Of a stretch of 64,000 nucleotides of DNA, positions 26,214 to 34,856 are shown piece after piece. Origin of the DNA: Ideonella sp. GTDB taxonomy: Bacteria; Pseudomonadota; Gammaproteobacteria; Burkholderiales; Burkholderiaceae_C. Made by a program: the position numbers and the translations under genes. Below the pieces are notes generated by a model. That model did not search any database. It saw nothing but the letters and a program-made list of their open reading frames with translations, and was not told the DNA's origin. The stretch's first letter is position 1. Every line of letters starts with the position of its first letter. Location: positions 62,001 to 126,000 of the forward strand of contig JADKIA010000008.1 in NCBI GenBank assembly GCA_016721465.1, read 5' to 3'.

Positions 26214-26397
26214 GGCCTGAATGGCTGGTTTTTCCTGCATCCAGCGTTGGATGCCCGGCCGGTGCTGCAGGTGGTTGGCACCCTGCACCGCTTGCTGTTG
26301 TCTCCTCAGTCCCCCGGGTGCACTGGCTGGCCTTGACCGCGCCGAGCGCACCGAGTGCGCGCAATGTAGGCATCCGCAGGTCGACCGTCAGTCGGGT

Positions 26398-28059
26398 TTA
26401 ACCCGCACTTTGCACCTGGGCACTGCGGACCGCGCCTTGTCGGTCGGCCACGATCCAGCCGGCCGCGCGTTCGGCGATCATCAGCGTGGGTGAATTGGTG
26501 TTGCCACTGGTGATGCTGGGCATGACGCTGGCATCGGCCACGCGCAGGCCGGCCATGCCGCGAACGCGCAGGCGGCTGTCCACCACCGCCATCGCGTCGT
26601 CGGCGCGACCCATCTTGCAGGTGCCCACGGGGTGGAAGATGGTGGTGCCGATGTCGCCAGCCAGCCTGGCCAGGTCGTCGTCGCTCTGGAACTGCACACC
26701 GGGCTTGACCTCGCGCGGCTGGTAGCGCGCCAACGCAGCCTGGCCGGCGATGCGACGGGTCAGGCGCAGCGAATCGGCCGCCACCAGGCGGTCGGCGTCG
26801 GTGGACAGGTAGTTGGCCAGGATGGCCGGCGCGTCCTCGGGCCGGGCCGAACGGATGCGCACATGCCCACGCGACGTGGGGTTGAGGTTGCACACGCTGG
26901 CGGTGAAGGCATTGAAGCGGTGCAGCGGCTCGCCAAAGGCGTCCAGCGACAGCGGCTGCACGTGGTATTCCACGTTCGGCCACTCGTGTTCGGCCGACGA
27001 ACGCGTGAAGCAACCCAGCTGAGAAGGCGCCATGCTCATGGGCCCACTGCGCCTGAACAAGTACTCCAGCCCGATCGCTGCCTTGCCGAACAAGGAGTTG
27101 GCTTGGCCGTTGAGTGTCTTCACGCCCTGGACTTCGAACACGGCGCGGATCTGCAAGTGGTCTTGCAGGTTCTCGCCGACACCAGGCAAGGCATGTCGCA
27201 CCGCGATGCCATGCGACTGCAGCAGCGCCGCCGGGCCAATACCCGACAGCTGCAGGAGTTGCGGCGTGCCCACCGCGCCCGCCGCCATCACCACCTCTCC
27301 GGTGGCATGCACCTTCAGCAGTTCGCCGTTGCGGCGCAGCTCGACACCCGAGGCGCGGGGACCGGTGGCCGCATCGGTGTCGACCAACAGGCGCGTCACT
27401 TGGGCGCCGGTCCACACGCTGAGGTTGGGGCGCTGCTGCACTGGCCGCAGGAAGGCCTTGGTGGCGTTCCAGCGCACCCCGCTGCGCTGGTTCACCTCGA
27501 AGTAGCCCACGCCTTCGTTGTTGCCACGGTTGAAGTCGTCGGTGGCCGGGATGCCGGCCTGCTGCGCGGCGGCCGCGAAGGCATCGAGGATCTCCCACGA
27601 CAGCCGCTGTCGTTCGACGCGCCATTCGCCTTGCGTGCCGTGGGCCTGCCCACCATCGCCGCGCCAATGGCTTTCGTGCTGCCGGAACACCGGCAGGCAA
27701 TGCTCCCAGCGCCACTGCGCGTCGCCACTGGCCTGCGCCCAAGCGTCGTAGTCCCGGCTTTGGCCGCGCATGTAGATCATGCCGTTGATGCTGGAGCAAC
27801 CACCCAGCACCTTGCCGCGCGGATAGCGCAGCTGGCGCCCGTTCAATCCCGGATCGGGTTCGGTGAAGTAGAGCCAATCGGTGCGGGGGTTGCCGATGCA
27901 GTACAGATAACCCACGGGAATGTGCACCCAGACATAGTTGTCCTGGCCGCCAGCTTCGAGCAGCAGCACGCGGCAGGTGGGGTCGGCGCTCAGGCGGTTG
28001 GCCAGCAGGCAGCCCGCCGTGCCGGCGCCCACGATGACGAAATCGAAGCTCGGGTCCAT
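26398..28059 (-). CDS. GMC family oxidoreductase (choline/alcohol dehydrogenase-like)
   Basis: The protein has 553 residues. The FAD-binding opening is FVIVGAGTAGCLLANRLS, followed by GMC signature 1 (RGKVLGGCSSINGMIYMRG) and signature 2 (GAVGTPQLLQLSGIGP). The catalytic His/Asn pair is in FHPVGTCKMG and SGNTNSPTLMIAERAA. It is a soluble flavoprotein oxidising an alcohol group; specific substrates (choline, long-chain or aromatic alcohols, sugars) cannot be distinguished. No betaine aldehyde dehydrogenase or betI lies nearby, so choline is not favoured. ATG 28059 immediately precedes the FAD motif; the open frame runs far upstream but only mirrors the glycine-rich RNA-binding gene on the other strand. 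Confidence 0.92.
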   Translation of the reverse strand: MDPSFDFVIVGAGTAGCLLANRLSADPTCRVLLLEAGGQDNYVWVHIPVGYLYCIGNPRTDWLYFTEPDPGLNGRQLRYPRGKVLGGCSSINGMIYMRGQSRDYDAWAQASGDAQWRWEHCLPVFRQHESHWRGDGGQAHGTQGEWRVERQRLSWEILDAFAAAAQQAGIPATDDFNRGNNEGVGYFEVNQRSGVRWNATKAFLRPVQQRPNLSVWTGAQVTRLLVDTDAATGPRASGVELRRNGELLKVHATGEVVMAAGAVGTPQLLQLSGIGPAALLQSHGIAVRHALPGVGENLQDHLQIRAVFEVQGVKTLNGQANSLFGKAAIGLEYLFRRSGPMSMAPSQLGCFTRSSAEHEWPNVEYHVQPLSLDAFGEPLHRFNAFTASVCNLNPTSRGHVRIRSARPEDAPAILANYLSTDADRLVAADSLRLTRRIAGQAALARYQPREVKPGVQFQSDDDLARLAGDIGTTIFHPVGTCKMGRADDAMAVVDSRLRVRGMAGLRVADASVMPSITSGNTNSPTLMIAERAAGWIVADRQGAVRSAQVQSAG

Positions 28060-28268
28060 CGGTTGGCCAGGCAGTAGGTTCGTCCGGGCAAACGCCCGAC
28101 CAAGCGCGGGCGTTGTACCCGCATCACAACAATCATGACACGTCCGGGTTAGTCCTTGGCCGGTCGGATGGTGCCTGTGCGGCTTTGAGCCCATAATGTT
28201 AAAGAGGGGTGCCATGGTCCCCCGGCCCGTGTCTGGAGACGGTCCCTTTGGCTTGAGTGTTTCACGCT

Positions 28269-28317
28269 GGGTAGAAGCTCCACATGGTTTACTGTTCTTG
28301 AGAAGGAGCTTCCCCTC
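28269..28317 (+). promoter_or_regulatory. 5'-UTR hairpin masking the Shine-Dalgarno of the RRM gene
   Basis: GAAGCTCC (28274-28281) pairs perfectly with GGAGCTTC (28305-28312). GGG (28269-28271) can extend the stem with CCC (28313-28315) over a two-base bulge. The right arm contains the GGAG ribosome binding site of the gene starting at 28318. Closed, this would block translation. Cold-responsive RNA-binding protein genes are plausible users of such a switch. Confidence 0.55.
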
Positions 28318-28848
28318 ATGGGAAATAAGCTTTACGTAGGCAATCTGGCCTATTCGGTGCGGGATGAGTCCCTGCAGGAAACGTTCTCGCAATTCGGTTC
28401 CGTCACGTCCGCCAAGGTCATGATGGATCGCGAAACCGGTCGGTCCAAGGGTTTCGGCTTTGTCGAAATGTCTTCGCCCGCTGAGGCGCAGGCCGCGATG
28501 AACGCCATGAACGGTCAGCCGCTGGAAGGCCGCGCGATCGTCGTCAACGAAGCCCGACCGCGTGAAGAGCGCCCGGGCGGCTTCGGCGGCGGCGGCGGTG
28601 GTCGCAGCGGCGGTGGCGGCTACGGCGGTGGTGGCGGCGGCTATGGCGGCGGCGGTGGTGGTGGTCGCAGCGGCGGTGGCGGCGGCTACGGTGGCAGCGG
28701 CGGCGGTGGTGGTGGCTACGGTGGTGGTGGTGGTGGTGGTGGCGCCGGCGGTGGCGGCGGTGGCCGCAGCCCCTACGGCACGGGCCGCGGTCCGCGTGGC
28801 GGTGGCGGCAGTGGTGGTGGCTACGGTGGTGGAAGCCAGGGCTACTGA
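28318..28848 (+). CDS. Glycine-rich RRM RNA-binding protein
   Basis: The protein has 176 residues. One RNA recognition motif covers residues 1-80, with RNP2 (LYVGNL) and RNP1 (KGFGFVEM) intact. A roughly 90-residue tail follows, made of glycine runs with Arg, Ser and Tyr (GGGGRSGGGGYGG type) and ending GGYGGGSQGY. Small RRM proteins with glycine-rich tails are known in cyanobacteria and some proteobacteria, often cold-induced, and act as RNA chaperones. The tail is longer than in most bacterial relatives and suggests phase-separation-like behaviour, which is inference. AAGGAG lies eight bases before the ATG but is folded in a hairpin. A strong terminator follows. Confidence 0.93.
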   Translation: MGNKLYVGNLAYSVRDESLQETFSQFGSVTSAKVMMDRETGRSKGFGFVEMSSPAEAQAAMNAMNGQPLEGRAIVVNEARPREERPGGFGGGGGGRSGGGGYGGGGGGYGGGGGGGRSGGGGGYGGSGGGGGGYGGGGGGGGAGGGGGGRSPYGTGRGPRGGGGSGGGYGGGSQGY

Positions 28849-28895
28849 TCCAGCCGGTTCATCGCATTGGCGTGATGAGCGTTGATGTATCAATA

Positions 28896-28917
28896 GGGCG
28901 CCTTCGGGCGCCCTTTG
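28896..28917 (+). terminator. Intrinsic terminator of the RRM gene
   Basis: The stem GGGCGCC (28896-28902), a TTCG tetraloop and GGCGCCC (28907-28913) are followed by TTTGT. It lies 47 bases after the stop and is shared with the converging SDR gene, whose stop is at 28985. Confidence 0.8.
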
Positions 28918-28984
28918 TCATTGTTGACCCGTCCTGATCGGCTCGTCGTGGCTTCCATTGGCCCGGCACGGCCATCCCGCAGCG

Positions 28985-29773
28985 CTACTCGTGCTGCCGG
29001 CGCTTGCGGCCGCGGCCGGCCATCACCCGATCGAACACGACATTGGGCAATGCCCGCAGCAGCTTGGCCACCACCGCCATCTGCCAGGGGATCACCCGAT
29101 AGCTGGCACCCGCCTCGATGGCGCGAAACGCCTGGTCGGCGAAATCCTTGGCGGACATCATGAACGGCATGCGGTAGCGGTTGCCGCGCGTCAGCGGGGT
29201 GTCGACGTAGCCGGGCGAAATGGTCACCACCTTGACGCCCTGCGAGCGGCATTCGACCCGCAGGCTCTCGCAATAGCTGATGGTGGCAGCCTTGCTGGCG
29301 CAATAGGCGCCGTGCCCTGGCAGGCCGCGGATGCCCGACACGCTGGCAATGCCCACCAGGCGGCCCGAACGGCGCTGGCACATCGGCCCGACGAACGGCT
29401 GGAAGGTGGCCGCCATGCCGAGGTTGTTGGTCTCGTAGGTGGCCCGGATCACCTCCAGATCGGCCGCATCGGCGGTGTCCACGCCGACGCTGATGCCCGC
29501 ACAGGCGATCACGGCATCGGGCAAGCCCTGGGCCGCGATGCAGGCGCGGCCCGCGCCGGTTATGGACGGGACGCTGCGCACGTCGGCGGCGTACACCGCC
29601 ACACGATCCGGTGCGAGCGCGTGTTCGCGCGCCCACTGCTCGATCTCTGGCGCGCGCCGCGCCACCAGGGCCAGGCGCCAGCCCGCTTGGTGGAAGCGCA
29701 AGGCCAGCGCCTGGCCGATGCCACTGGAAGCGCCCGTGATGTAGACCAGCGGCGGAGTGCCTTGGGTCATCAT
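28985..29773 (-). CDS. Short-chain dehydrogenase/reductase
   Basis: The protein has 262 residues. The cofactor motif is YITGASSGIGQALALRF, the NAG-like segment is CAGISVGV, the catalytic serine is in GIASVSGIRG, and the YxxxK is YCASKAA. After it comes ISPGYVDTPLT. The substrate is unknown. The ATG ATG start at 29773 overlaps the lptC stop, so it is co-translated with the LPS genes. This is an unusual position: in most genomes lptA follows lptC. It could modify a lipid or sugar of the envelope, but that is only inferred from position. Confidence 0.88.
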   Translation of the reverse strand: MMTQGTPPLVYITGASSGIGQALALRFHQAGWRLALVARRAPEIEQWAREHALAPDRVAVYAADVRSVPSITGAGRACIAAQGLPDAVIACAGISVGVDTADAADLEVIRATYETNNLGMAATFQPFVGPMCQRRSGRLVGIASVSGIRGLPGHGAYCASKAATISYCESLRVECRSQGVKVVTISPGYVDTPLTRGNRYRMPFMMSAKDFADQAFRAIEAGASYRVIPWQMAVVAKLLRALPNVVFDRVMAGRGRKRRQHE

Positions 29774-30480
29774 TTGCCCTTGCGTTGGACGGCCGGCAGC
29801 ACGATCCGGACGGGCCCGTCCAGGCGCAGCATGCTCTGCAGGTGATCGTAGTCCAGCCCACCTGCACGCGTCACGCTGCCGGCGCGCCTGACCACCACCG
29901 GCAGGTGCGAGCGCAGCCGCTCGAAGCGCACGAAGGCGTGCAGGAATTCGCCCTCCAGCTCGATCGTGTCGGTGGGGCTCACCTGGGACACGACCTTGGC
30001 CTCGCCCAGGAGCTGCACTTCGCTGACATCGCCGTTGGCCAACGCGCGCTTGGCGCTGGCGCGGGTGATGCGGCCATCGGGCGACACCGACTCGATGCGC
30101 ACGCCGTCGATCTCGAGGCGGTCGGTGTCGGGGTAGTGGCGCAGCATGTCGCCCTCGATGCGCACGGCGAACCGCCCGTCAGGCGCGAAGCGCGTCAGGT
30201 TGAAGCCGCGCATGGTGTAGTCGGGATCGGTGCGCAGCGGCTTGATGGCGGAGGGCCCCTCGATGCCAGGCGTGTGCTTGACCAGCCACCAGGTGCCGGT
30301 GGCCAACAAGGCCATCAACAGCAGTGGCAGGTAGCTCGACAGCGCGTCACGCCATCGGGCCGACCAGGGCACAGGGTGCCGTTGCGCGACGGCTCCCAGG
30401 CCCAAGGGGCCGAGGGACACGGGCACCTCGGGCAGGTCCGGCAGGTGCAGTTCGGGTGCCGGGGTGGCGGTCGCGTTCAT
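29770..30480 (-). CDS. lptC: LPS export ABC transporter periplasmic protein LptC
   Basis: The protein has 236 residues. A cytoplasmic N-terminus of about 45 residues precedes one membrane helix (YLPLLLMALLATGTWWLV), then the periplasmic beta-jellyroll: DYTMRGFNLTRFAPDGRFAVRIEGDMLRHYPDTDRLEIDGVRI and LANGDVSEVQLLGEAKVVSQ. This matches LptC, which passes LPS from the LptBFG complex to LptA. It lies downstream of kdsD and kdsC as in E. coli, but no lptA follows in the window. ATG 30480 gives a normal-sized protein. The N-terminal extension before the helix is longer than in enterobacteria. Confidence 0.88.
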   Translation of the reverse strand: MNATATPAPELHLPDLPEVPVSLGPLGLGAVAQRHPVPWSARWRDALSSYLPLLLMALLATGTWWLVKHTPGIEGPSAIKPLRTDPDYTMRGFNLTRFAPDGRFAVRIEGDMLRHYPDTDRLEIDGVRIESVSPDGRITRASAKRALANGDVSEVQLLGEAKVVSQVSPTDTIELEGEFLHAFVRFERLRSHLPVVVRRAGSVTRAGGLDYDHLQSMLRLDGPVRIVLPAVQRKGK

Positions 30481-30553
30481 TGCGGCACCCTGGGGCCGGC
30501 GGCCCGTGCCACCGGGCAGGAACCAGCCCCTTCGGGCGGCTGAGCATGGACCT

Positions 30554-31123
30554 TCACCGCGAATCCAGGGTGATGCGGTGCCCCTGCAGCAGCGCGGCAT
30601 AGCGGCCGTTGGCCATCAGCAGCAGATCGCAGAACTCGCGCGCCGCCCCGGCGCCGCCGTGGGCGGCCGTGACGTGGTGGGCCACGGCACGCACCTCGGC
30701 ATGCGCATTGGCAGGTGCGCAGGCAAAGGCAGCCCGCGTGAGCAGCGGAAGGTCGGGCCAATCGTCGCCCATCGCCGCCACCTCGTCCCAGCCCAGCTGC
30801 AATTCGGCCAACACCTGCTGCGCCAACGCCAGCTTGTCGGCCACACCGTAGTGCGCATGGCGCAAGCCCAAGTCGGCCACACGGCGGCGCACGGCGGCCG
30901 AATCGCGGCCCGTGATGATCACCGGCTCGATGCCACCCTGGCCCAGCAACTTCAGTCCGTGTCCGTCCAGCGCATGGAAGGCCTTGAACACCTCGCCCTG
31001 TTCGCCGATGAACAGGTGCCCGTCGGTGAGCACGCCATCCACGTCGAACAGCGCCACCCTGACGCCCAGTCCCTTGCCCTGGGCACGCAGCAGCAGTTCG
31101 GGTGGAAAGCTCAAGGCGGTCAC
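30554..31123 (-). CDS. kdsC: 3-deoxy-D-manno-octulosonate 8-phosphate phosphatase
   Basis: The protein has 189 residues, nearly the E. coli length. It is a HAD-family enzyme with the nucleophile in VALFDVDGVLTDG, the threonine motif in VIITGRDS, and the acidic motif in MGDDWPDLPLL. It removes phosphate from Kdo-8-P to give Kdo for LPS core synthesis. GTG 31123 was chosen because it leaves a 16-base gap to kdsD and matches family length; a GTG at 31156 would add 11 residues and overlap kdsD. It is followed by lptC after 73 bases. Confidence 0.92.
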   Translation of the reverse strand: MTALSFPPELLLRAQGKGLGVRVALFDVDGVLTDGHLFIGEQGEVFKAFHALDGHGLKLLGQGGIEPVIITGRDSAAVRRRVADLGLRHAHYGVADKLALAQQVLAELQLGWDEVAAMGDDWPDLPLLTRAAFACAPANAHAEVRAVAHHVTAAHGGAGAAREFCDLLLMANGRYAALLQGHRITLDSR

Positions 31124-31139
31124 GGCGTGGGTTGTCGGA

Positions 31140-32138
31140 TCAGATGACTTTGGCACGCAGCAACTGCCCGATGCTGAGCATGCCCACCAGCGTGCGCTGC
31201 GCGTCCAACACCAGCACCGAGGTGATGCGGTGGGCCTCCATCAGCTCGGCTGCTGCCGCCGCCAGTGCGTCGTCGCGGATCGTGCGCGGTTGGGTGTGCA
31301 TCACCTCGCCGGCGGTGAGCGTGCGCAGGTCGGCACCACGCTCGACCTGGCGGCGCAGGTCGCCGTCGGTGAAGATGCCCAGCACCTGGCGCGCAGCATC
31401 GACCACGACGGCCGCGCCCAGGCCCTTGCCCGACATCTCGCGCATCATGTCCACACAGGCCGTGCCGGCCGACACGCAGGGCAACGCATCGCCGCTGACC
31501 ATCAGGTCGCTCACGCGCACCAGCAGCTTGCGGCCCAGCGCGCCACCGGGGTGCGAGCGCGCAAAGTCCTCTTCGCGAAAGCCCCGTGCGTCGAGCAGGG
31601 CCACGGCCAGTGCATCTCCCAGCGCCATCTGCGCGGTGGTGCTGGCCGTGGGCGCCAGGTTGAGCGGACAGGCCTCCTGGTCCACGGCCGAGGACAGCAC
31701 GATGTGCGCATGCGCAGCCAGCGTGGACTCGGCCCGGCCAGTCATGCCCACCACGGTGACGCCCAGGCGGCGCATGGTGGGCAGGATGGCGTCGAGCTCG
31801 GCGCTTTCGCCTGAGTTGGAAATGGCCAGCACCACGTCCCCGGCCGTGACCATGCCCAGATCACCATGGCTGGCTTCGGCCGGGTGCACAAAGAACGCCG
31901 GCGTGCCGGTGGAGGCGAAGGTCGCGGCGATCTTGCGGCCGACATGACCACTCTTGCCCATGCCCATCACCACGACACGACCTCGACAGGCCAACATGGC
32001 CGCCACGGCCTGGGTGAAGCCCTCGCCCTGGCGCGGGATCAGCCCGCGCAGCGCCGCCGCCTCGATCTCGAAGGTCTCGGCGGCCAGACGCAAGGCGCGC
32101 TGCGGATCAAAGGTCGGTGGGGTCGGCATGTCGGACAT
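31140..32138 (-). CDS. kdsD: D-arabinose 5-phosphate isomerase
   Basis: The protein has 332 residues. The N-terminal SIS domain has RVVVMGMGKSGHVGRKIAATFASTGTPAFFVHPAEASHGDLG and SNSGESAEL, and two CBS domains follow (VSDLMVSGDALP; LTAGEVMHTQPRTI). It converts ribulose 5-phosphate to arabinose 5-phosphate, the first step to Kdo. ATG 32138 aligns with the usual N-terminus; the longer frame upstream crosses the promoter region of the antiporter gene on the other strand. It is the first gene of the kdsD-kdsC-lptC-SDR unit. Confidence 0.93.
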   Translation of the reverse strand: MSDMPTPPTFDPQRALRLAAETFEIEAAALRGLIPRQGEGFTQAVAAMLACRGRVVVMGMGKSGHVGRKIAATFASTGTPAFFVHPAEASHGDLGMVTAGDVVLAISNSGESAELDAILPTMRRLGVTVVGMTGRAESTLAAHAHIVLSSAVDQEACPLNLAPTASTTAQMALGDALAVALLDARGFREEDFARSHPGGALGRKLLVRVSDLMVSGDALPCVSAGTACVDMMREMSGKGLGAAVVVDAARQVLGIFTDGDLRRQVERGADLRTLTAGEVMHTQPRTIRDDALAAAAAELMEAHRITSVLVLDAQRTLVGMLSIGQLLRAKVI

Positions 32139-32263
32139 CGCTGCACGCTGGTCGGCATCGCGCGCCCGTCGCTTAGGATGGCCCATTCTAGGTGGGGCCT
32201 GCAGCGCCGGGTGCGGCCAGCCCACCGCGTTGCCGTCGACTCAATGTCTCGCCTTCGGAGCCC

Positions 32264-34261
32264 ATGGCCACCACCCTCGAACTCGTGTTGCTGTACCTGA
32301 TGGCCGCGGTGGCGGGCGTGGTGGTGTGCCGCATGCTCAAACTGCCACCGATGCTGGGCTACCTGGTGGTGGGCGTGTTGATCGGCCCGAACGCGCTGGC
32401 GCTGGCCAAGGATTCGGCCGGCGTAAAGTACCTGGCCGAGTTCGGCGTGGTGTTCCTGATGTTCGTGATCGGGCTGGAGTTCAACCTGCCCAAGCTGCGC
32501 AGCATGCGCACGCTGGTGTTCGGGCTGGGCATGTCGCAGGTGGTGCTCACCACACTGGGCGCCGTGCTGGGCAATGTCCTGTTGGCGGCGGCCTTCGCGT
32601 GGCTCGGGCGCAGCTGGCAGCTGGGATGGCAGGGCGCGATCGCCTTGGGTGCGGCGATGGCCATGTCGTCCACGGCCATCGTCGTCAAGCTGATGTCGGA
32701 GCGCCTGGAGCTGGAGTCCGAACACGGCAAGCGCGTGATGGGCGTGCTGCTGTTCCAGGACCTGGCCGTGGTGCCCCTGCTGGTGTTGATTCCGGCGCTT
32801 GGCGACAGCGGCGAGACGATGGTGCGCACGCTGCTGTTCGCTCTGGCCAAGGCCGCCGTGCTGCTCACGCTGCTGCTGGTCGGCGGCCAGCGCGTGATGC
32901 GCTGGTGGCTCACCTTGGTAGCGCGGCGCAAGAGCGAAGAACTGTTCGTGCTGAACCTGCTGTTGGTGACGCTGGGCCTGGCCTACCTCACCGAGCACGC
33001 CGGTCTGTCGCTGGCGCTGGGCGCCTTCGTCGCCGGCATGTTGATCGCCGAGACCGAGTACAAGCACCAGGTCGAGACCGACATCCGTCCCTTCCACGAC
33101 GTGCTGCTGGGCCTGTTCTTCATCACCATCGGCATGAAGCTGGACTGGCATCCGGTGTGGGACCAATGGTTGCTCGTGCTGATGCTCACCACCGGCCCGG
33201 TGGTGGCCAAGGCCGCGCTCGTGGCCCTGCTGGCGCGCGCCTTCCAGGCCACACCGGGCGTGGCCATCCGCACAGGCCTGTACCTGGCGCAAGCCGGCGA
33301 GTTCGGCTTCGTGCTGCTCACCCTCGGCGCCGACGAAGGCCTGGTTGGCCACCAGTGGCTGAGCCCCGTGCTGGCCAGCATGGTGTTGTCGATGCTGGCC
33401 ACGCCCTTCATCGTGATGGCCAGCGGCTGGATCGTGATGAAGCTGTCGGCCAACGAGTGGATGCTGCAATCGCTGCAGCTCACGTCCATCGCCAAGAAGG
33501 CCATCCACACCGAGTCGCATGTGATCATCTGCGGCTACGGCCGCAGCGGCCAGAACCTGGCGCGCCTGCTGGAACCCGAGGGCATCCCCTACATGGCGCT
33601 GGACCTGGACCCGGACCGCGTGCGCCAGGCCGCCGCCGCGGGGCAAAGCGTGGTCTTCGGCGACGCTGCCCGCCTGCCCAGCCTGATGGCCGCCGGGCTG
33701 GCACGGGCGTCCGCGGTCGTGGTGAGCTATCCCGACACGCCGTCGGCGCTGAAGATCCTGCAGCTGGTGCGCGAGCATGCGCCCAGGGTGCCGGTGATCG
33801 TGCGCACCATCGACGACAGCGACCTCGAACGCCTGCGCGAAGCCGGTGCCACCGAGGTGGTGCCCGAGGCCATCGAAGGATCGCTGATGCTGGCCGCCCA
33901 GGCGCTGGTGCTGGTGGGTGTGCCGATGCGCCGCGTGGTGCGCCTGACGCGGGACGCTCGTGATGCGCGCTACTCCCTGCTGCGCGGCTACTTCCACGGC
34001 GCCGACGACGACACCGCCGAAGAGCTGCATCAGGCCCGCCTGGCCAGCGTCACCCTGCCGATGGCCGCAGCCTGCCTGGGGCGCCCGCTGTCGGCACTGG
34101 CCCTGCATGCCATCGGCGTGCAGGTGGTGACGGTGCGCCATGCCGGAGGCCGCGTGGTGCCCGGCGCCGACACGCTGCTGTTGAGCGCCGGCGACACCCT
34201 GGTGCTGTCCGGCCTGCCCGAGCCGCTGGCTCTGGCCGAAGCCAAACTGATGCGAGGCTGA
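32264..34261 (+). CDS. CPA2-family cation:proton antiporter with RCK domains (KefB/YbaL-like)
   Basis: The protein has 665 residues. About twelve to thirteen membrane segments span residues 1-400, with the ion-binding stretch AMSSTAIVVKLM and the QDLAVVPLL motif. A cytoplasmic TrkA-N/RCK domain starts near 418 (VIICGYGRSGQNLARLLE), and a TrkA-C domain covers roughly 580-665 (VTVRHAGGRVVPGADTLLLSAGDTLVLSG). It exchanges K+ or Na+ for protons, regulated by nucleotide binding to the RCK domain. Adjacent to apt and divergent from kdsD; this gene order is familiar from Burkholderiales. The gap to apt is only four bases, so the two are probably an operon. Confidence 0.92.
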   Translation: MATTLELVLLYLMAAVAGVVVCRMLKLPPMLGYLVVGVLIGPNALALAKDSAGVKYLAEFGVVFLMFVIGLEFNLPKLRSMRTLVFGLGMSQVVLTTLGAVLGNVLLAAAFAWLGRSWQLGWQGAIALGAAMAMSSTAIVVKLMSERLELESEHGKRVMGVLLFQDLAVVPLLVLIPALGDSGETMVRTLLFALAKAAVLLTLLLVGGQRVMRWWLTLVARRKSEELFVLNLLLVTLGLAYLTEHAGLSLALGAFVAGMLIAETEYKHQVETDIRPFHDVLLGLFFITIGMKLDWHPVWDQWLLVLMLTTGPVVAKAALVALLARAFQATPGVAIRTGLYLAQAGEFGFVLLTLGADEGLVGHQWLSPVLASMVLSMLATPFIVMASGWIVMKLSANEWMLQSLQLTSIAKKAIHTESHVIICGYGRSGQNLARLLEPEGIPYMALDLDPDRVRQAAAAGQSVVFGDAARLPSLMAAGLARASAVVVSYPDTPSALKILQLVREHAPRVPVIVRTIDDSDLERLREAGATEVVPEAIEGSLMLAAQALVLVGVPMRRVVRLTRDARDARYSLLRGYFHGADDDTAEELHQARLASVTLPMAAACLGRPLSALALHAIGVQVVTVRHAGGRVVPGADTLLLSAGDTLVLSGLPEPLALAEAKLMRG

Positions 34262-34265
34262 CCCC

Positions 34266-34826
34266 ATGAAACACGAACGAGCCCAGACCCTGCCCGCCGA
34301 GTACATCCGCAGCCACATCCGCACCGTGCCGGACTGGCCGGCACCGGGCGTGCAATTTCGCGACATCACGCCGCTGCTGTCCAACCCACGCGTCTTCCGC
34401 GTGTTGATCGATGAATTCGTTCACCGCTACTTCGACGTGCGGCCTGCGACCATCGCCGGGCTGGATGCGCGTGGCTTCATCATCGGCTCGGTGCTGGCCT
34501 ACGAGCTGAACGTCGGCTTCGTGCCCATCCGCAAGAAGGGCAAGCTGCCCTACACAACGGTTGAGGAGAGCTATGAGCTCGAGTACGGATCGGCCACGGT
34601 GGAGATGCACACCGATGCCGTGAAACCCGGTGACCGCGTGGTGCTGATCGATGACCTGATCGCCACCGGCGGCACCATGATGGCCGGCAAGCGCCTGCTG
34701 GAAAAGCTGGGCGCCACGGTGATCGAAGGCGCCGCCATCGTCGATCTGCCCGAGCTTGGCGGCTCGGCCCGACTGCGCGACGCCGGCCTGCCGCTGTTCA
34801 CCTTGGTGGATTTCGGCGGACACTGA
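34266..34826 (+). CDS. apt: Adenine phosphoribosyltransferase
   Basis: The protein has 186 residues. Marks are the PRPP-binding motif VVLIDDLIATGGTMMAGKRL, the opening IRTVPDWPAPGVQFRDITPLL, and AGLDARGFIIGSVLAYELNVGFVPIRKKGKLP. It converts adenine and PRPP to AMP in purine salvage. The gene begins four bases after the antiporter stop. Its end converges on the Glk-RpiR gene with a 30-base gap in which no hairpin is obvious. Confidence 0.96.
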   Translation: MKHERAQTLPAEYIRSHIRTVPDWPAPGVQFRDITPLLSNPRVFRVLIDEFVHRYFDVRPATIAGLDARGFIIGSVLAYELNVGFVPIRKKGKLPYTTVEESYELEYGSATVEMHTDAVKPGDRVVLIDDLIATGGTMMAGKRLLEKLGATVIEGAAIVDLPELGGSARLRDAGLPLFTLVDFGGH

Positions 34827-34856
34827 TGACCCCAGGCCGGCCCAAGCCAGTGGCGA

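Noticed and set aside
28150..28215. Sigma-70 promoter with CATAAT as -10 for the RRM gene
   Set aside because: No acceptable -35 box lies 16-18 bases upstream. Too weak to list.
28560..28840. GGC/GGT microsatellite as a non-coding repeat
   Set aside because: It is the in-frame glycine-rich tail of the RRM protein with interspersed Arg, Ser and Tyr, so it is coding sequence.
26398..28893. 831-residue version of the GMC oxidoreductase
   Set aside because: The extra 278 residues are the antisense reading of the glycine-rich gene (Ala/Thr runs). The FAD motif begins right after ATG 28059.
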